64,000 nt of DNA from Deinococcus betulae (GCF_020166395.1 NZ_JAIQXU010000017.1:1-64000); one strand, 5' to 3'. Counted from the stretch's first letter, positions 1 through 10,045 are shown. Translations and numbers: made by a program. Notes: generated by a model from the letters alone, not told the origin.

Positions 1-151
1 AGAGCAGGTTTACGACAGGTCTACTTACATCAAACCAGAGCTTCAGGGTTAGCAGGTCTTAGAATCTCTGTATTTCGCAGGCACTCAGCCTTTCAGAAAG
101 GAGCAGCAGAGCAAGCCTCTCCTCCTTCCAATCTGCAACCCCCTCCTCTAT
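1..151. other. intergenic start of window, no gene seen
   Basis: I see no open reading frame with a credible start, no tRNA and no clear terminator in this stretch. It lies just beyond the 3' end of mutY. Confidence 0.6.
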
Positions 152-1213
152 TCACTCCACGGGGAACAGCCCGGCTTGCCGGCTACCGACCAGGGCCAGA
201 GCTTTCTGATCCAGGCGGGACAGGGCGGCGCGGCCCGTATCCTGCCGGGGCAGCTCAGCCTGGGCCGCGTACACATGCAAGGTGACCTGCCGGTGGGTCA
301 TGCCGTGACGCACCTGCCCCAGCAGGAGACCGGGCTGCGCACCCAGGCGGTCACACAGCCGCGCCAGCGCCGACGCAACCGCCTCACCGGGCCGCAGGGC
401 TTCGGTGGGGAGCCCCATCAGCCCGCCCAGCAGGGCGCCCTCGCGCCGCTCCAGGTAAGCGTGGGCCGCGTCGCCAACCAGCAGCGCCGCCGCCTGCACC
501 TCCTGCACGGCCGCCCGAACTTTCGGCGCTGGATAGGCCGCCGGTTGCCCGGTTGCCCGCGCCGCGCACCACGCGCTCACCGGGCACTGTGCGCAGCGCG
601 GGGCCTTGGGGATACACACCGTTGCGCCGAGGTCCATGACCGCCTCGTTCCAGGCGCCGGGCCGCGCAGGGTCCAGCAGGGTGTCCGCCTGCGCCTGCAC
701 CCAGACGGGCGTGGGCACAGCCTGGGCGCGCAGCCGCGCTAGCACCCGGCGCACATTGCCGTCGTTCACGGCGCAGGGGGCATTGAGCGTGAAGCTGCTC
801 AGGGCCGCCGCCGTGTACGGCCCCACGCCGGGCAGGGCCAGCCAGCCCGCGTAGGTGGTGGGAAAGCCCTGGGCCGCCACCACACCCGCCGCACGGTGCA
901 GGTTGCGCGCGCGGGCATAGTAGCCGCAGCCCTCCCAGGCTTTAAGCACGTCGTCAATAGGCGCAGCGGCCAGAGCCTGCACCGTGGGAAAAGCCGTTAG
1001 AAAGCGGTCGTAGTAGCCCAGGCCGCGCGCCACCTGCGTCTGCTGAAGCAGGACCTCGGCCACCCAGGCGCGGTAGGGGTCGCGCCCGCCCTCGGGGCCG
1101 CGCCGCCACGGCAGGTCACGTCCGGCGCGGTCAAACCAGGCCAGCAGCGCCGCGCGCAGGGCCGGCACCGGCAGGGGTGCTGGCCCTGCCTCTGCCTCAG
1201 AAAAAGCGGTCAC
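152..1213 (-). CDS. mutY: A/G-specific adenine glycosylase MutY
   Basis: This 353-residue protein is the base-excision-repair glycosylase that removes adenine mispaired with 8-oxoguanine. The order of motifs is diagnostic: the catalytic glutamate region AEVLLQQTQV (E53), the helix-hairpin-helix LPGVGPYTA at about 127-134, the catalytic aspartate in VNDGNVRRVLAR (D151), and a [4Fe-4S] cluster with cysteines 200, 207, 210 and 216 in C-x6-C-x2-C-x5-C spacing. The C-terminal third corresponds to the NUDIX-like 8-oxoG recognition domain. Length is normal for the family. Translation starts at GTG, with TAGACT six bases upstream and no Shine-Dalgarno sequence, so the message is probably leaderless. 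Confidence 0.95.
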   Translation of the reverse strand: MTAFSEAEAGPAPLPVPALRAALLAWFDRAGRDLPWRRGPEGGRDPYRAWVAEVLLQQTQVARGLGYYDRFLTAFPTVQALAAAPIDDVLKAWEGCGYYARARNLHRAAGVVAAQGFPTTYAGWLALPGVGPYTAAALSSFTLNAPCAVNDGNVRRVLARLRAQAVPTPVWVQAQADTLLDPARPGAWNEAVMDLGATVCIPKAPRCAQCPVSAWCAARATGQPAAYPAPKVRAAVQEVQAAALLVGDAAHAYLERREGALLGGLMGLPTEALRPGEAVASALARLCDRLGAQPGLLLGQVRHGMTHRQVTLHVYAAQAELPRQDTGRAALSRLDQKALALVGSRQAGLFPVE

Positions 1214-1219
1214 CGCGCC

Positions 1220-1225
1220 AGTCTA
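1220..1225 (-). promoter_or_regulatory. -10 element of leaderless mutY
   Basis: TAGACT on the minus strand ends six bases before the GTG start of mutY, which would put the transcription start at or next to the start codon. Confidence 0.45.
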
Positions 1226-1263
1226 GAGGCGCGGTGACCGCAGGACCGTGGCCGAGGTTGGGG

Positions 1264-2649
1264 TCAGGCGCGCAGGCGCTCGCGCTCGGCCGGCACGCGC
1301 AGGCGGCGGCGCACGCCCTCGGCGTACTCGGTCAGGTCGGTCAGCAGGTCGGGCACACCCGCTCGCAGCAGGTAGCCGCCGCCCGGCAAAGGGGTCAGGG
1401 CCAGGAAGGGCGCGCGGGTCAGGGTGTCCAGAATGCCGCCCAGCTCGGCGTAGGTTACGCCACTGCCCAGGCGTTCGGCCAGGCGCTGCACGCTGACCAC
1501 GCTGTGGGCCGGCTGCTGCGCCAGGGTCAGCAGCACCGCGCTGAAGGCCCCGCGCTGCGCGAGGTGCGCGCCCACCAGTTCGGCCACACTGGCCGCCGAT
1601 TCGAGGTCCACGCTGCCCGCTTTCCAGTACCCGCGCAGTTCGACCGCCGAGAGCGGCGCCAGCATCGCGTGGTCAATCAGGGCGGCCAGGGCCTCACGCG
1701 TCAGGCGCGGCGTGCCGGCGGGGCGCTCCTGTTCCGTGGTCAGCAGGACACAGTAGTCAGCCTGTTCTTTCCAGGCGGGCGTCTGCACGGCGGCCTCACT
1801 GGTCGCCACCAGCACCGAGTACCCGTGGGCGCCCAGGTCGGCCTTCAGGCGCAGCACGCCGCCCCCCAGCTGGTCCAGGCGGTAGCCCGTCAGGCGAGCC
1901 AGTTCGGCCAGTTGCGTTTCAGGGGTGATGGCTGAGGCGGCCGGACTGGGAGAGGCAGGGCTGGCAAAGCGCACGTCCAGTGGTTTGACCGGCGCCGCGC
2001 TGCCTGATTGGACCCGGCGGGCGGGCGCGTCTGGGATCACGGGGGCGACACTGACAGCGCGGTGAGGTTCGGGGGCCGCCTCGGGCCGGGGGCGCGGCGC
2101 CGTGGCTGGCCGGGACGAGTCCTCCCGGCGAGCCTCTGTGCGCGGCTCGGAGGGGGCTGCAGTCTCGGGGCGACTCGCCTCTGGACGGGTCGTTTCTGCG
2201 CGGGTCGCTTCCGTGCGGGTCGCTTCCGTGCGGGGAGGGCTGTCTGGGCGAGCGGCCTCGGCACGGCCCACTTCCTGAAGGCGCACCTCACGCACATGGG
2301 GGGTCGAGCTGACCACCACGCGGCGCGTTTCCGGGCGCGGCGGCGTGTCCCGGCGGGGGGCAGGGGGCGGCGCATGCGGCTTGACAATGCCCTCCACCTG
2401 GTAGCGCCCCAGCGTCAGCGGCGTAATCACCAGCACGTCGTTGACGCCCAGATTCTGCGCCTGGTACAGCGCCCCCAGCCCCCACACCCGCTGCCGCTCT
2501 GGATCAACCTGCGCCGTGTATTCCTGGCCCCGGTCATCCAGCAGCGTGACTGGTCCTGCCGACGGAAAGGTGGCGCCCAGATACTTGAGTAGACGCAGGC
2601 TGCCTTCTTGCAGGCAGGGCCGGGTGATGACATAGCGCATTGCTTTCAC
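1264..2649 (-). CDS. two-domain protein with E-A-T-R-type pentapeptide repeats, function unknown
   Basis: I do not recognise a named family for this 461-residue protein. The first 90 residues (beginning [16 protein letters not shown]) form a compact, predicted globular domain. It is followed by a roughly 110-residue Pro/Arg/Glu/Thr-rich linker that contains consecutive five-residue units of the type [20 protein letters not shown]. The last 200 residues look alpha/beta plus winged-helix-like (the stretch around [17 protein letters not shown]). The linker repeats are also visible at DNA level as 15-base near repeats around 2195-2235. I chose GTG at 2649 because AGGAG lies seven bases upstream; ATG at 2640 is the alternative. 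No membrane segment or signal peptide is seen. Confidence 0.7.
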   Translation of the reverse strand: MKAMRYVITRPCLQEGSLRLLKYLGATFPSAGPVTLLDDRGQEYTAQVDPERQRVWGLGALYQAQNLGVNDVLVITPLTLGRYQVEGIVKPHAPPPAPRRDTPPRPETRRVVVSSTPHVREVRLQEVGRAEAARPDSPPRTEATRTEATRAETTRPEASRPETAAPSEPRTEARREDSSRPATAPRPRPEAAPEPHRAVSVAPVIPDAPARRVQSGSAAPVKPLDVRFASPASPSPAASAITPETQLAELARLTGYRLDQLGGGVLRLKADLGAHGYSVLVATSEAAVQTPAWKEQADYCVLLTTEQERPAGTPRLTREALAALIDHAMLAPLSAVELRGYWKAGSVDLESAASVAELVGAHLAQRGAFSAVLLTLAQQPAHSVVSVQRLAERLGSGVTYAELGGILDTLTRAPFLALTPLPGGGYLLRAGVPDLLTDLTEYAEGVRRRLRVPAERERLRA

Positions 2650-2912
2650 GCATGAACTCCTCTGGTCCCCGCCCCGCACCCCCCCAGATGCCAGGCAGAA
2701 CCACGCACAGCAGAATAAATTTTTCCTAAAGTAGCAGACTTTCTGTGCAAGAGCCGCGCAAAAACTATAGGAAGGTCAGGAGTTGCAGAGCGGCAGGCGG
2801 ATCATCACGGCTCAGGTAGAGCCGACTAGAGCCCGAACCCAGCTTTCTAGCCAACCATGACCTCCTCCTGAAAACGCCGAAACGCTCCGTCCCAGTGGGC
2901 TTTTCCATGCGC
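2650..2912. other. intergenic region, 263 bases
   Basis: This gap holds the Shine-Dalgarno sequence of the downstream minus-strand gene (AGGAG at 2657-2661) and an AT-rich patch at about 2715-2775 that is the likely promoter area. I see no additional gene. Confidence 0.5.
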
Positions 2913-3230
2913 TTAAATCAGCGCTGCCAGCCGCCGGGTAATGACCGCAGGCAGGTCAATCAGCGCGGCGTACTCGCCCGTGGCCAGGGCGTGATATTCG
3001 GCCCAGTCGGTGTGCGCCGCAAACGCCCCGGCCATGCTCAGCACGTCCTGCCGGAAAGTCTCTTCGTGCGGCGGGGTCACCCCGTATCGCTGGACCTGCG
3101 CCACCAGGGCGGGGGCCAGCAGCGGCGCCAGACTGGGCGGCGCGGCCGCGTGTTCGGCGTACAGAGCACTCAGGAGGTGACCCACTGCCGCGCGGGCCGC
3201 CGCGTCTAATGGAACGGAGGCCGGCGTCAC
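2913..3230 (-). CDS. small protein overlapping the toxin-like gene, putative immunity protein
   Basis: This 105-residue, mostly helical, mildly acidic protein has no motif that I recognise. Its GTG start overlaps the TGA stop of the large upstream gene in a four-base GTGA, so the two are translationally coupled. A small, soluble, lineage-specific gene placed immediately after a large multidomain protein with a variable C-terminus is the standard arrangement of polymorphic toxin and immunity pairs, and that context is the only basis for the functional suggestion. It could equally be an accessory protein or chaperone. Confidence 0.6.
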   Translation of the reverse strand: MTPASVPLDAAARAAVGHLLSALYAEHAAAPPSLAPLLAPALVAQVQRYGVTPPHEETFRQDVLSMAGAFAAHTDWAEYHALATGEYAALIDLPAVITRRLAALI

Positions 3231-6200
3231 TTGCGCCCCGGATTGACGGCCTGCAGCGGAATGACCCAGGCGGGGTCAAAGGTGGTGGTCTCACCGGAAA
3301 ATTGCAGCACGCCGCCCTGGCCTGCGGTGGGGTAGGCGGCGGTGGTCAGCTCATAGCCCAGCAGGTCCGGGTTGTCACCGCTGATTTTCAGGGCGCGCAC
3401 CGATTCCAGCCTCAGGGCCGACTTGGGAATCCTCAGCACGACCTCGGGCAGTCCCTCGGTCGGGGCGTACCAGCGGCCTTCAATCTGGGCCATATAGGCG
3501 GCTTCGTTGGCGTCGGTGGGCTGCACGTTGGTCATGAAGGCGGCGGGAATCTTACCGTCTTTCTTGTACTTGTTCTCCACCACCCAGCGGCTCGTGATGC
3601 GGTACACGTAATCCGTGCTGCTGTCGGCCAGGATCTCTTTCAGCACCGCCTGATAGCGCTCGCCCAGCGCGGCGTCGTCGGCCTGCGCCTGGGGCGTGGC
3701 GTCGGCCAGGCGCTGCGGGTTGCGGCCCCGGTACAGCGAGTCCAGCAGAGCGTGCTGCGCGCTCGTGACGTCGGTGTTGGGCTTGGGGTCCAGGCGGGCG
3801 CGGTCTTCGGGAGACAGGCGGGCGATGGCCTCGGCGGTCCAGACCTTGGTGTTCAGCAGCGCCGCCTGTTCGGGGCGCAGGGGCGTGGTGGTCACGGGAG
3901 ACGCCAGTTGCAGGCGCAGCACCCGCAGCGCGTAGGCCGGTTTGATGCTGCGGCTGTCGATGCTGCTCAGGGCCTCGCGGACGGCCGGCGCCGGGTACTG
4001 CCCGAACAGGTCCAGCAGGCCTGCCGGACTGTCCACCTTACGCAGATGCGCGCGCAGTTCCAGCGGGTCATACACATGGCCCAGCAGCGCCGTCATCAGG
4101 GGCGGGGCGTCCGTGACCCCAGCGGCGCGCAGCACGCGGGCCAAGCTGTCGTAGTTGCTGCGGCCAATGCGCTCTATCAGGGCCGCCTCGGCGGGGGTGG
4201 GGGCCACCTTGACCGGCGTCTGCGGGGTGTCCTCCTGCAGGGCCTGGCGGTTTTTCTCCAGAACGACGCGCTTGGGGGTCCTCGGGGCGCCCTCGGCTTT
4301 TGGCCTGACGCTCCCCTTTGACTCAGATTTCGACTGGGGTTTGGGCTGAGACGTGAGACCCGCCGGCTGGGATTTGGGCCGGGGCTGCGCCTTCGTGGGC
4401 ATGGGGGACGGCTCCGGTGAGGTGTCCCCGGATTTGGGCTGTGCCCTGAGGCGGCGCTGCGCCGACTGCTGGGCCGCTTCCAGCAGGGCCGTGAGGGTCC
4501 GGCGCAGGTCCTGAACCGACCCTTTGGCCTGCACACCCGCGCTGCGCAGCAGTTCGCCTAAGTCGGTGACGGTGGCACTGGCAATATCCGCCGCCGAGCG
4601 GCCGCGCTGCGCCGCCGCCTCGTAGGCCCGGCTGGCCAGCGCCCGCACCTTGGGCGGCAGGGCGCTGTCTCCAAGCGCGTTGCCCACGGCGCCCCCCACC
4701 GCCTTCATCAGGGCCTGGGCCAGGCGGTTCTGAATATCGGCGGCGCTGAGGTTCTGGCCGCGCAGCAGGTCCAGGCCCAGTTCGGTGGCCTGCCCCGCCG
4801 TCGTTTCCAGACCGCTCTCGGCGGCCTTGACGGCCAGCTGGGCGCGCCGCCCCGGCACCTTGACCTGCCCGACCACGCCCTTGGTGGCGCCCGACACGCT
4901 GCCAGCCAGGCCCCCACGGCCCGCACCGCCCGCAATCCCCGCCACATATACCAGGTAGCCGGCGCGCCAGTTGGCGTCGTTGGTGGCGGCTTCCAGACCC
5001 TTTTCGGTCGCGCCGTTCAGGGCGCTGCGCGCCGCTTCCAGGGCCACCTTGCGCGCATAGGCACTGCCAAACACCTTGGTCAGTTTGTCCAGATAGGCGG
5101 TCAGCTGGCTGCCGTCGCGCAGCACCCCGCCCACAGCGGCGGCCAGCGCGCCCGTGACCGCGTCGGTGGCAATCTGGGTGCTGCCCACCTTGCCGCCGCG
5201 CAGGGCCACGTCCACCCCTACCCCGGTGGCGGCGCCCACCACACCGGCCAGGGTCGCCGCCAGCCAGCCGGAGGCCAGGCCGCCCGTGGCCAGGGTCGCC
5301 AGCGCGCTGGCCGTGATGCTGGCCGCCGTCTTGATGGTGTCCACCGCGCTGCTCTCGGCGCGGGCGTAGCTGCGCCCGGCGGCCTGCTGGCGCTGAAACT
5401 GCTGCTCAAAGCGTTCGGCGCTGACCCCCGGCTTCAGGTTGCCCTCGGGCGTCACCATCTCCAGCAGGGCTTGGCTTTCCTGGCGCAGTCGGCTGCCGGT
5501 GCTGTGCTGACCCAGCCACTCCAGGCCGTCCATCACGGCGCTGCCCGCCGTGCTCCCCCGCTCGAAAGCCAGACTGTCCTTGACCCGCTGCACCTTCTCG
5601 GCCGTGGACTCGGGGGCGCCGCGCAGCGCCTGACGAATCTCGAAGGCGTCGCGGCCGTCCAGTTCGGCAAAACCCCACTCAGATTTGAACAGGTCGGCTT
5701 CCAGGCTGCGGCGGGTGTGTTTCTGGTAATCCTGCGCAATCCGGACGATGTCCTCTTTCTTGCGGCCAGACAGCACCTTGCGAATGGCGTCCTCATCGGT
5801 GCCGGCCCCTTCGATGGCGTCGCGCAGAATCATCCATTCCGGCACCTTGCCGCTGCTGGCCGCCGCCTGAATGCGGGCCTGCTGGGCGGCATTCAGGCCC
5901 GTACCCACTTCGCCGTAACGCCCCTTGAAAGCGGCCAGAGCGGCCTGGCGCTCCTGATCTTCCTTGTTTTCCAGCTCCTCGGCCATTTTGCCGCCGTCGG
6001 TGCTGAACCACCCACGCTGCTGGGCCATGCGCGCGGCGGTGGCCTCGGCGGCCTTGCCGGACAGAGAGGCGATGGCCTCGTCGCACCAGGCGTCGTTGCC
6101 GTACGCGGCGCGCAGGTCGGCCAGCAGGTCGCGGCCGGGGCGCAGCCGGGCGTAGGCGGCGATAATCTCGGCCCCGGAAGCCCCGGCCCCTGGCCCGGAA

Positions 6201-7300
6201 TAGGTTTTCAGAGCGTCGCGGCCCCCAAACCACCCCTGAATGGCTTCTGACAGCCGCAGCGCAGCGGCCCGCGCCGGGTCACCGTCCACCAGCGCCCGCA
6301 GCACCTGCATGTCGGTGCTGCCGTCGCCGCGTGCCAGGCGCACCCGGAACCACAGGGTGTTCAGGCGCGTCCCCGGCGTCGAGATGCCCGCCTTGAACGC
6401 GGCGCGCGCCCCCGGTGCCATCTGGCGCAGCACCTTTTCCATGTGCGCCACGTCGTCAAAGACCCCCAGGTCATTGATCAGCGCCTGGGCCGCCGTTTCG
6501 GCGTCAAAGGTAGCCCGCTGCGCCTCGTCCCTGGGCCGCCGCAACCGGCGCAGCACCTCGGTCCTGACTCCCTGGCCGTCAATGGCCAGGTCCATCCGCG
6601 CAAACTCCTGCTCCAGGTCCACCCCGTACTCGCGGTAATACAGCGCCTTGAGCTGCCGCATCTGCTCGTCGGTCAAGTCCTCCAGGGCGCCGCGCAGGGC
6701 CGCCGAATCGGTAAAGCTCAGGGCGCGGGCGTGCAGTTCGTTGTAGATGGTCTCGGTGCGTCCCGGCAAGTCCCCTAGATCTCCTGAGAGCATCTGCTGC
6801 GTGACCTCATCGGCCGTGACCTGAAACTTCTCGGGGTGCTTCTTGACCTCCACCCAGTACGGCGTGATGCGCGCTGTGAAGGCCCCGTCCCGAATAGGCG
6901 CCGAGCCAAAACTGGTGGTTTCCAGGCTGTAGGCCACGCCCCGCGCGTAGCCTTCCTGATACGCGGCCGGCAGTTCGGGCATATAGACACGGATAAACGC
7001 CAGCGACATCTCGGCCTCAGTGGGGGCCGTCAGCCCTTCCGGCAGCGGCACGGACAGCGTGCCCACCTGCGTGGTGTTGTCGGTGGGCAGCAGTTCCTGT
7101 GGGGCGGGGCGGCTCTGCTGGGGGCCGGGTGTGGTCGGGGCGGCCTGCTTGGCCGGCTTCTCCTGGCGGGCGGGCCCAGGCCGGGTGGTCCCTGGCTTCT
7201 TGCCCTTGAGCGCTGGCAGCGTCACAGCTGGCGTCTTGCCCTGGGTCGGATTCCCCTGAGGCTGAACCGACTTGGCCGGCCGTTTGGTCTGGTCAAACAT
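3227..7300 (-). CDS. large multidomain protein with annexin-like repeat and toxin-like C-terminus
   Basis: The product is 1357 residues long from the ATG at 7300, which has GAGGAG upstream; a longer in-frame extension to 7417 lacks such support. In order I see: a Lys/Pro-rich N-terminal arm (1-75) with no signal peptide; a helical region with degenerate annexin-like segments (about 90-460); one clear annexin repeat at about 498-541 with GAGTDEDAI, an I..I..xY core, LEADL and an acidic residue about 40 positions after GxGT, as expected of a type II calcium site; a Gly/Ala-rich hydrophobic region (659-726); further Ala-rich helices; a Pro/Lys/Ser linker (952-1009); and a compact C-terminal domain (about 1223-1357) beginning YVYRITSRWVVENK. 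The layout resembles polymorphic toxins, and the tail is faintly reminiscent of ADP-ribosyltransferase-like toxin domains, which is only a guess. A small coupled gene follows. Confidence 0.8.
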   Translation of the reverse strand: MFDQTKRPAKSVQPQGNPTQGKTPAVTLPALKGKKPGTTRPGPARQEKPAKQAAPTTPGPQQSRPAPQELLPTDNTTQVGTLSVPLPEGLTAPTEAEMSLAFIRVYMPELPAAYQEGYARGVAYSLETTSFGSAPIRDGAFTARITPYWVEVKKHPEKFQVTADEVTQQMLSGDLGDLPGRTETIYNELHARALSFTDSAALRGALEDLTDEQMRQLKALYYREYGVDLEQEFARMDLAIDGQGVRTEVLRRLRRPRDEAQRATFDAETAAQALINDLGVFDDVAHMEKVLRQMAPGARAAFKAGISTPGTRLNTLWFRVRLARGDGSTDMQVLRALVDGDPARAAALRLSEAIQGWFGGRDALKTYSGPGAGASGAEIIAAYARLRPGRDLLADLRAAYGNDAWCDEAIASLSGKAAEATAARMAQQRGWFSTDGGKMAEELENKEDQERQAALAAFKGRYGEVGTGLNAAQQARIQAAASSGKVPEWMILRDAIEGAGTDEDAIRKVLSGRKKEDIVRIAQDYQKHTRRSLEADLFKSEWGFAELDGRDAFEIRQALRGAPESTAEKVQRVKDSLAFERGSTAGSAVMDGLEWLGQHSTGSRLRQESQALLEMVTPEGNLKPGVSAERFEQQFQRQQAAGRSYARAESSAVDTIKTAASITASALATLATGGLASGWLAATLAGVVGAATGVGVDVALRGGKVGSTQIATDAVTGALAAAVGGVLRDGSQLTAYLDKLTKVFGSAYARKVALEAARSALNGATEKGLEAATNDANWRAGYLVYVAGIAGGAGRGGLAGSVSGATKGVVGQVKVPGRRAQLAVKAAESGLETTAGQATELGLDLLRGQNLSAADIQNRLAQALMKAVGGAVGNALGDSALPPKVRALASRAYEAAAQRGRSAADIASATVTDLGELLRSAGVQAKGSVQDLRRTLTALLEAAQQSAQRRLRAQPKSGDTSPEPSPMPTKAQPRPKSQPAGLTSQPKPQSKSESKGSVRPKAEGAPRTPKRVVLEKNRQALQEDTPQTPVKVAPTPAEAALIERIGRSNYDSLARVLRAAGVTDAPPLMTALLGHVYDPLELRAHLRKVDSPAGLLDLFGQYPAPAVREALSSIDSRSIKPAYALRVLRLQLASPVTTTPLRPEQAALLNTKVWTAEAIARLSPEDRARLDPKPNTDVTSAQHALLDSLYRGRNPQRLADATPQAQADDAALGERYQAVLKEILADSSTDYVYRITSRWVVENKYKKDGKIPAAFMTNVQPTDANEAAYMAQIEGRWYAPTEGLPEVVLRIPKSALRLESVRALKISGDNPDLLGYELTTAAYPTAGQGGVLQFSGETTTFDPAWVIPLQAVNPGRK

Positions 7301-7575
7301 GTGTCTCCTCTGGGGGGGTGGGGCAGTGGTCCACAGTGTACCTGCCCCGCCTGGGCACGCGGTCAGCTGAGACGGACCCCAGCACCAGCGGTTCAGTCGG
7401 TTGGGAAGTGGCACCACAGACTGCTGCGGCTTTGCCGTGGAACGAGCAGAAGATCAGGCGGAGCAGGTCGGTGCTGACCACAGCAGAGCCAGAATCCACA
7501 GGGAATACGCCCCGCACCCCGCCGAGCCTGAGCCGCACGCCGTCGGCTTTGCCGTGTCCCTCTATCCTGCTGGCT
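7301..7575. other. divergent intergenic region, 275 bases
   Basis: This region separates the annexin-like gene (minus) from the SnoaL-like gene (plus). A minus-strand TACACT at 7335-7340 may be the -10 element of the former, and TATCCT at 7563-7568 serves the latter. I see no gene here. Confidence 0.5.
7563..7568 (+). promoter_or_regulatory. -10 element of leaderless SnoaL-like gene
   Basis: TATCCT ends seven bases before the ATG at 7576, and no Shine-Dalgarno sequence is present. Confidence 0.45.
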
Positions 7576-7983
7576 ATGACCGCCCAGACCGAGACAGTCA
7601 TTCGTCAGTACTACGCTGCTTTCAACGCCGCCGACCCCGCTGGCATGCTGGCCCTGCTGAGCGAGGATGTGCGTCACGACATCAACGAGGGCGGCACCGA
7701 ACTGGGCCGCGCCGCCTTCAGCGCCTTTCTGGCCCGAATGGACCGGCACTACCGCGAGCAGGTCACCGACCTGGTGGTGATGGTCGGCGAAGGCGGCGCG
7801 CGCGCCAGCGCCGAGTTTGTTATTCAGGGCACCTACCTGTACACCGACCACGGGCTGCCCGAGGCGCGTGGACAGACCTATACCCTGCCGGTGGGCGCCT
7901 TTTTCGAGGTGCAGGGCGGCCTCATCTCCCGCGTCACCAACTACTACAACCTGGCCGACTGGACGCGGCAGGTTTCCGCTTGA
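7576..7983 (+). CDS. SnoaL-like / NTF2-fold protein
   Basis: This 135-residue protein begins MTAQTETVIRQYYAAFNAADPAGMLALLSEDV, the typical opening of the SnoaL-like branch of the NTF2 fold, a cone-shaped small-molecule pocket found in isomerases, hydrolases and many proteins of unknown role. Length fits a single domain. The substrate cannot be inferred. I placed the start at ATG 7576 rather than at the upstream in-frame ATG 7318 because similarity begins there and a -10 hexamer sits seven bases before it. It overlaps the next gene by TTGA, so the two are probably one transcription unit. Confidence 0.8.
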   Translation: MTAQTETVIRQYYAAFNAADPAGMLALLSEDVRHDINEGGTELGRAAFSAFLARMDRHYREQVTDLVVMVGEGGARASAEFVIQGTYLYTDHGLPEARGQTYTLPVGAFFEVQGGLISRVTNYYNLADWTRQVSA

Positions 7984-8576
7984 CCCTGAAGGTCACGCCG
8001 CTGCGCGGCCCCGAGCTGGCTGCACATCTGCCGGAACTCGCGCGGCTGCGTGTCACGGTGTTCCGCGAATACCCCTATCTGTATGCCGGCAGCGCCGACT
8101 ACGAGGAAACGTATCTGCGGCCCCTGCTCCAGACGCCAGACGCCCTGGTCGTCCTGGCATGGGACGGCGCGGCGGTGGTGGGGGCCAGCAGCGCCCTGCC
8201 GCTGACCCAGGAAACAGAAGCCTTGCAGCGGCCCCTGCTGAATTCGCCCTATGACCCGGCAAAGGTGCTGTACCTGGGCGAGAGCGTGCTGCTGCCCGAG
8301 TACCGGGGGCGGGGCCTGGGCCACGCTTTTTTTGACCACCGTGAGGCCCACGCGGCGCAGCTGGGGCTGGGTGTCACGGCCTTTTGCGCGGTGCAGCGCC
8401 CCGAACAGCACCCCGCGCGGCCTCAGCCCGAGCGCTCCCTGCACGCCTTCTGGGCGGCGCGGGGCTACCGCGAACACCCCGAACTGGCCGCCACCCTGCA
8501 CTGGCCCGAGATTCCGCCGCCGCTCGGCACCGGCCAGGACACGGCGCACCCCATGCACTTCTGGGTCCGGGCCTAA
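7980..8576 (+). CDS. GNAT-family N-acetyltransferase
   Basis: The 198-residue product carries the acetyl-CoA pyrophosphate-binding signature of the GNAT fold in VLLPEYRGRGLGHAFFDHRE (the R/Q-x-x-G-x-G/A type loop), followed by a FWAARGYREHPE segment typical of the C-terminal part of the fold. The acceptor substrate is unknown. The start is taken as TTG at 7980, which overlaps the TGA of the preceding gene; this TTGA junction is repeated at the NUDIX/cruF boundary in this window, which supports it. The end overlaps the convergent small membrane gene by four bases. Confidence 0.8.
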   Translation: MTLKVTPLRGPELAAHLPELARLRVTVFREYPYLYAGSADYEETYLRPLLQTPDALVVLAWDGAAVVGASSALPLTQETEALQRPLLNSPYDPAKVLYLGESVLLPEYRGRGLGHAFFDHREAHAAQLGLGVTAFCAVQRPEQHPARPQPERSLHAFWAARGYREHPELAATLHWPEIPPPLGTGQDTAHPMHFWVRA

Positions 8577-8803
8577 CGCTCCCGGTTCTGGGCGGCTTTC
8601 TCGGCGTCCTGGCGTTTCTTGTTCTGCGCCCAGCTGTAAGAGCGCACGGCGTCCACCACGAACCACACGGCCAGCACCGCCGCCACAGCGCCCCAGATGG
8701 TGCGGCCAGAAGTCAGGCCCGCGTAGGCAGCCCAGGCGCACAGGGCCGCCAGCAGCAGACTCAGGGCGAAAACGATGTGGGGCGGCACGCGGCGACCAAA
8801 CAT
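8573..8803 (-). CDS. small two-span membrane protein
   Basis: The 76-residue product has two hydrophobic helices (about 10-30 and 34-52) followed by a short charged tail rich in Lys, Arg and Glu. No family is recognised. The ATG is preceded by TAAGCT six bases upstream (8810-8815), which suggests a leaderless message. It converges on the GNAT gene. Confidence 0.65.
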   Translation of the reverse strand: MFGRRVPPHIVFALSLLLAALCAWAAYAGLTSGRTIWGAVAAVLAVWFVVDAVRSYSWAQNKKRQDAEKAAQNRER

Positions 8804-9112
8804 AGGTCCAGCTTACCTGTCCTGGCCTGACCCTGCGCGGATGGCCTCACAGCGGCGGGCCGGTCTAAGGATGCCCCTGTCTGCGGCCCACACCGCAGCT
8901 TCTTGCAGAGACTCACTTTGTTTGCCTGGGCAGCGGTTGAGGCGCCTCTTGCGCTCTGGATGCCGCAGGCGGGCCAGCTCCCGGCGCGGAGCGTGGCCCG
9001 GCGCCTGGGTGCTACACTCGGGGGCACGCTCGCACGCGGACGAGAGTCGAGAATGCGCGCATCCCGCGCCCACCCCCTGGCCCCCGCCGTGCAGACCAAA
9101 GGAGAAAGACAC

Positions 9113-9895
<783 letters not shown>

Positions 9896-9908
9896 CACAG
9901 CCTAAGAC

Positions 9909-9943
9909 AGCGCCCCTGGTCATCCACCAGGGGCGCTGCTTTA
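9909..9943 (+). terminator. hairpin terminator after RGG gene
   Basis: A perfect 12-bp stem (AGCGCCCCTGGT with ACCAGGGGCGCT) around a five-base loop lies 14 bases after the stop codon, followed by GCTTTAT. The T tract is short, so termination may be only partly intrinsic. Confidence 0.75.
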
Positions 9944-10045
9944 TGACAAACGAGGCGGGATCTCCCCCGGCCACCATTGGGCGCAAAGGTTCAGCACACA
10001 CAGCAAGAGGCCCGCGCGGGGCCAGGACCACCATACCCACAACAA

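Noticed and set aside
7318..7575. N-terminal extension of the SnoaL-like protein from ATG 7318
   Set aside because: The extra 86 codons show no SnoaL similarity, and a -10 hexamer sits directly before ATG 7576.
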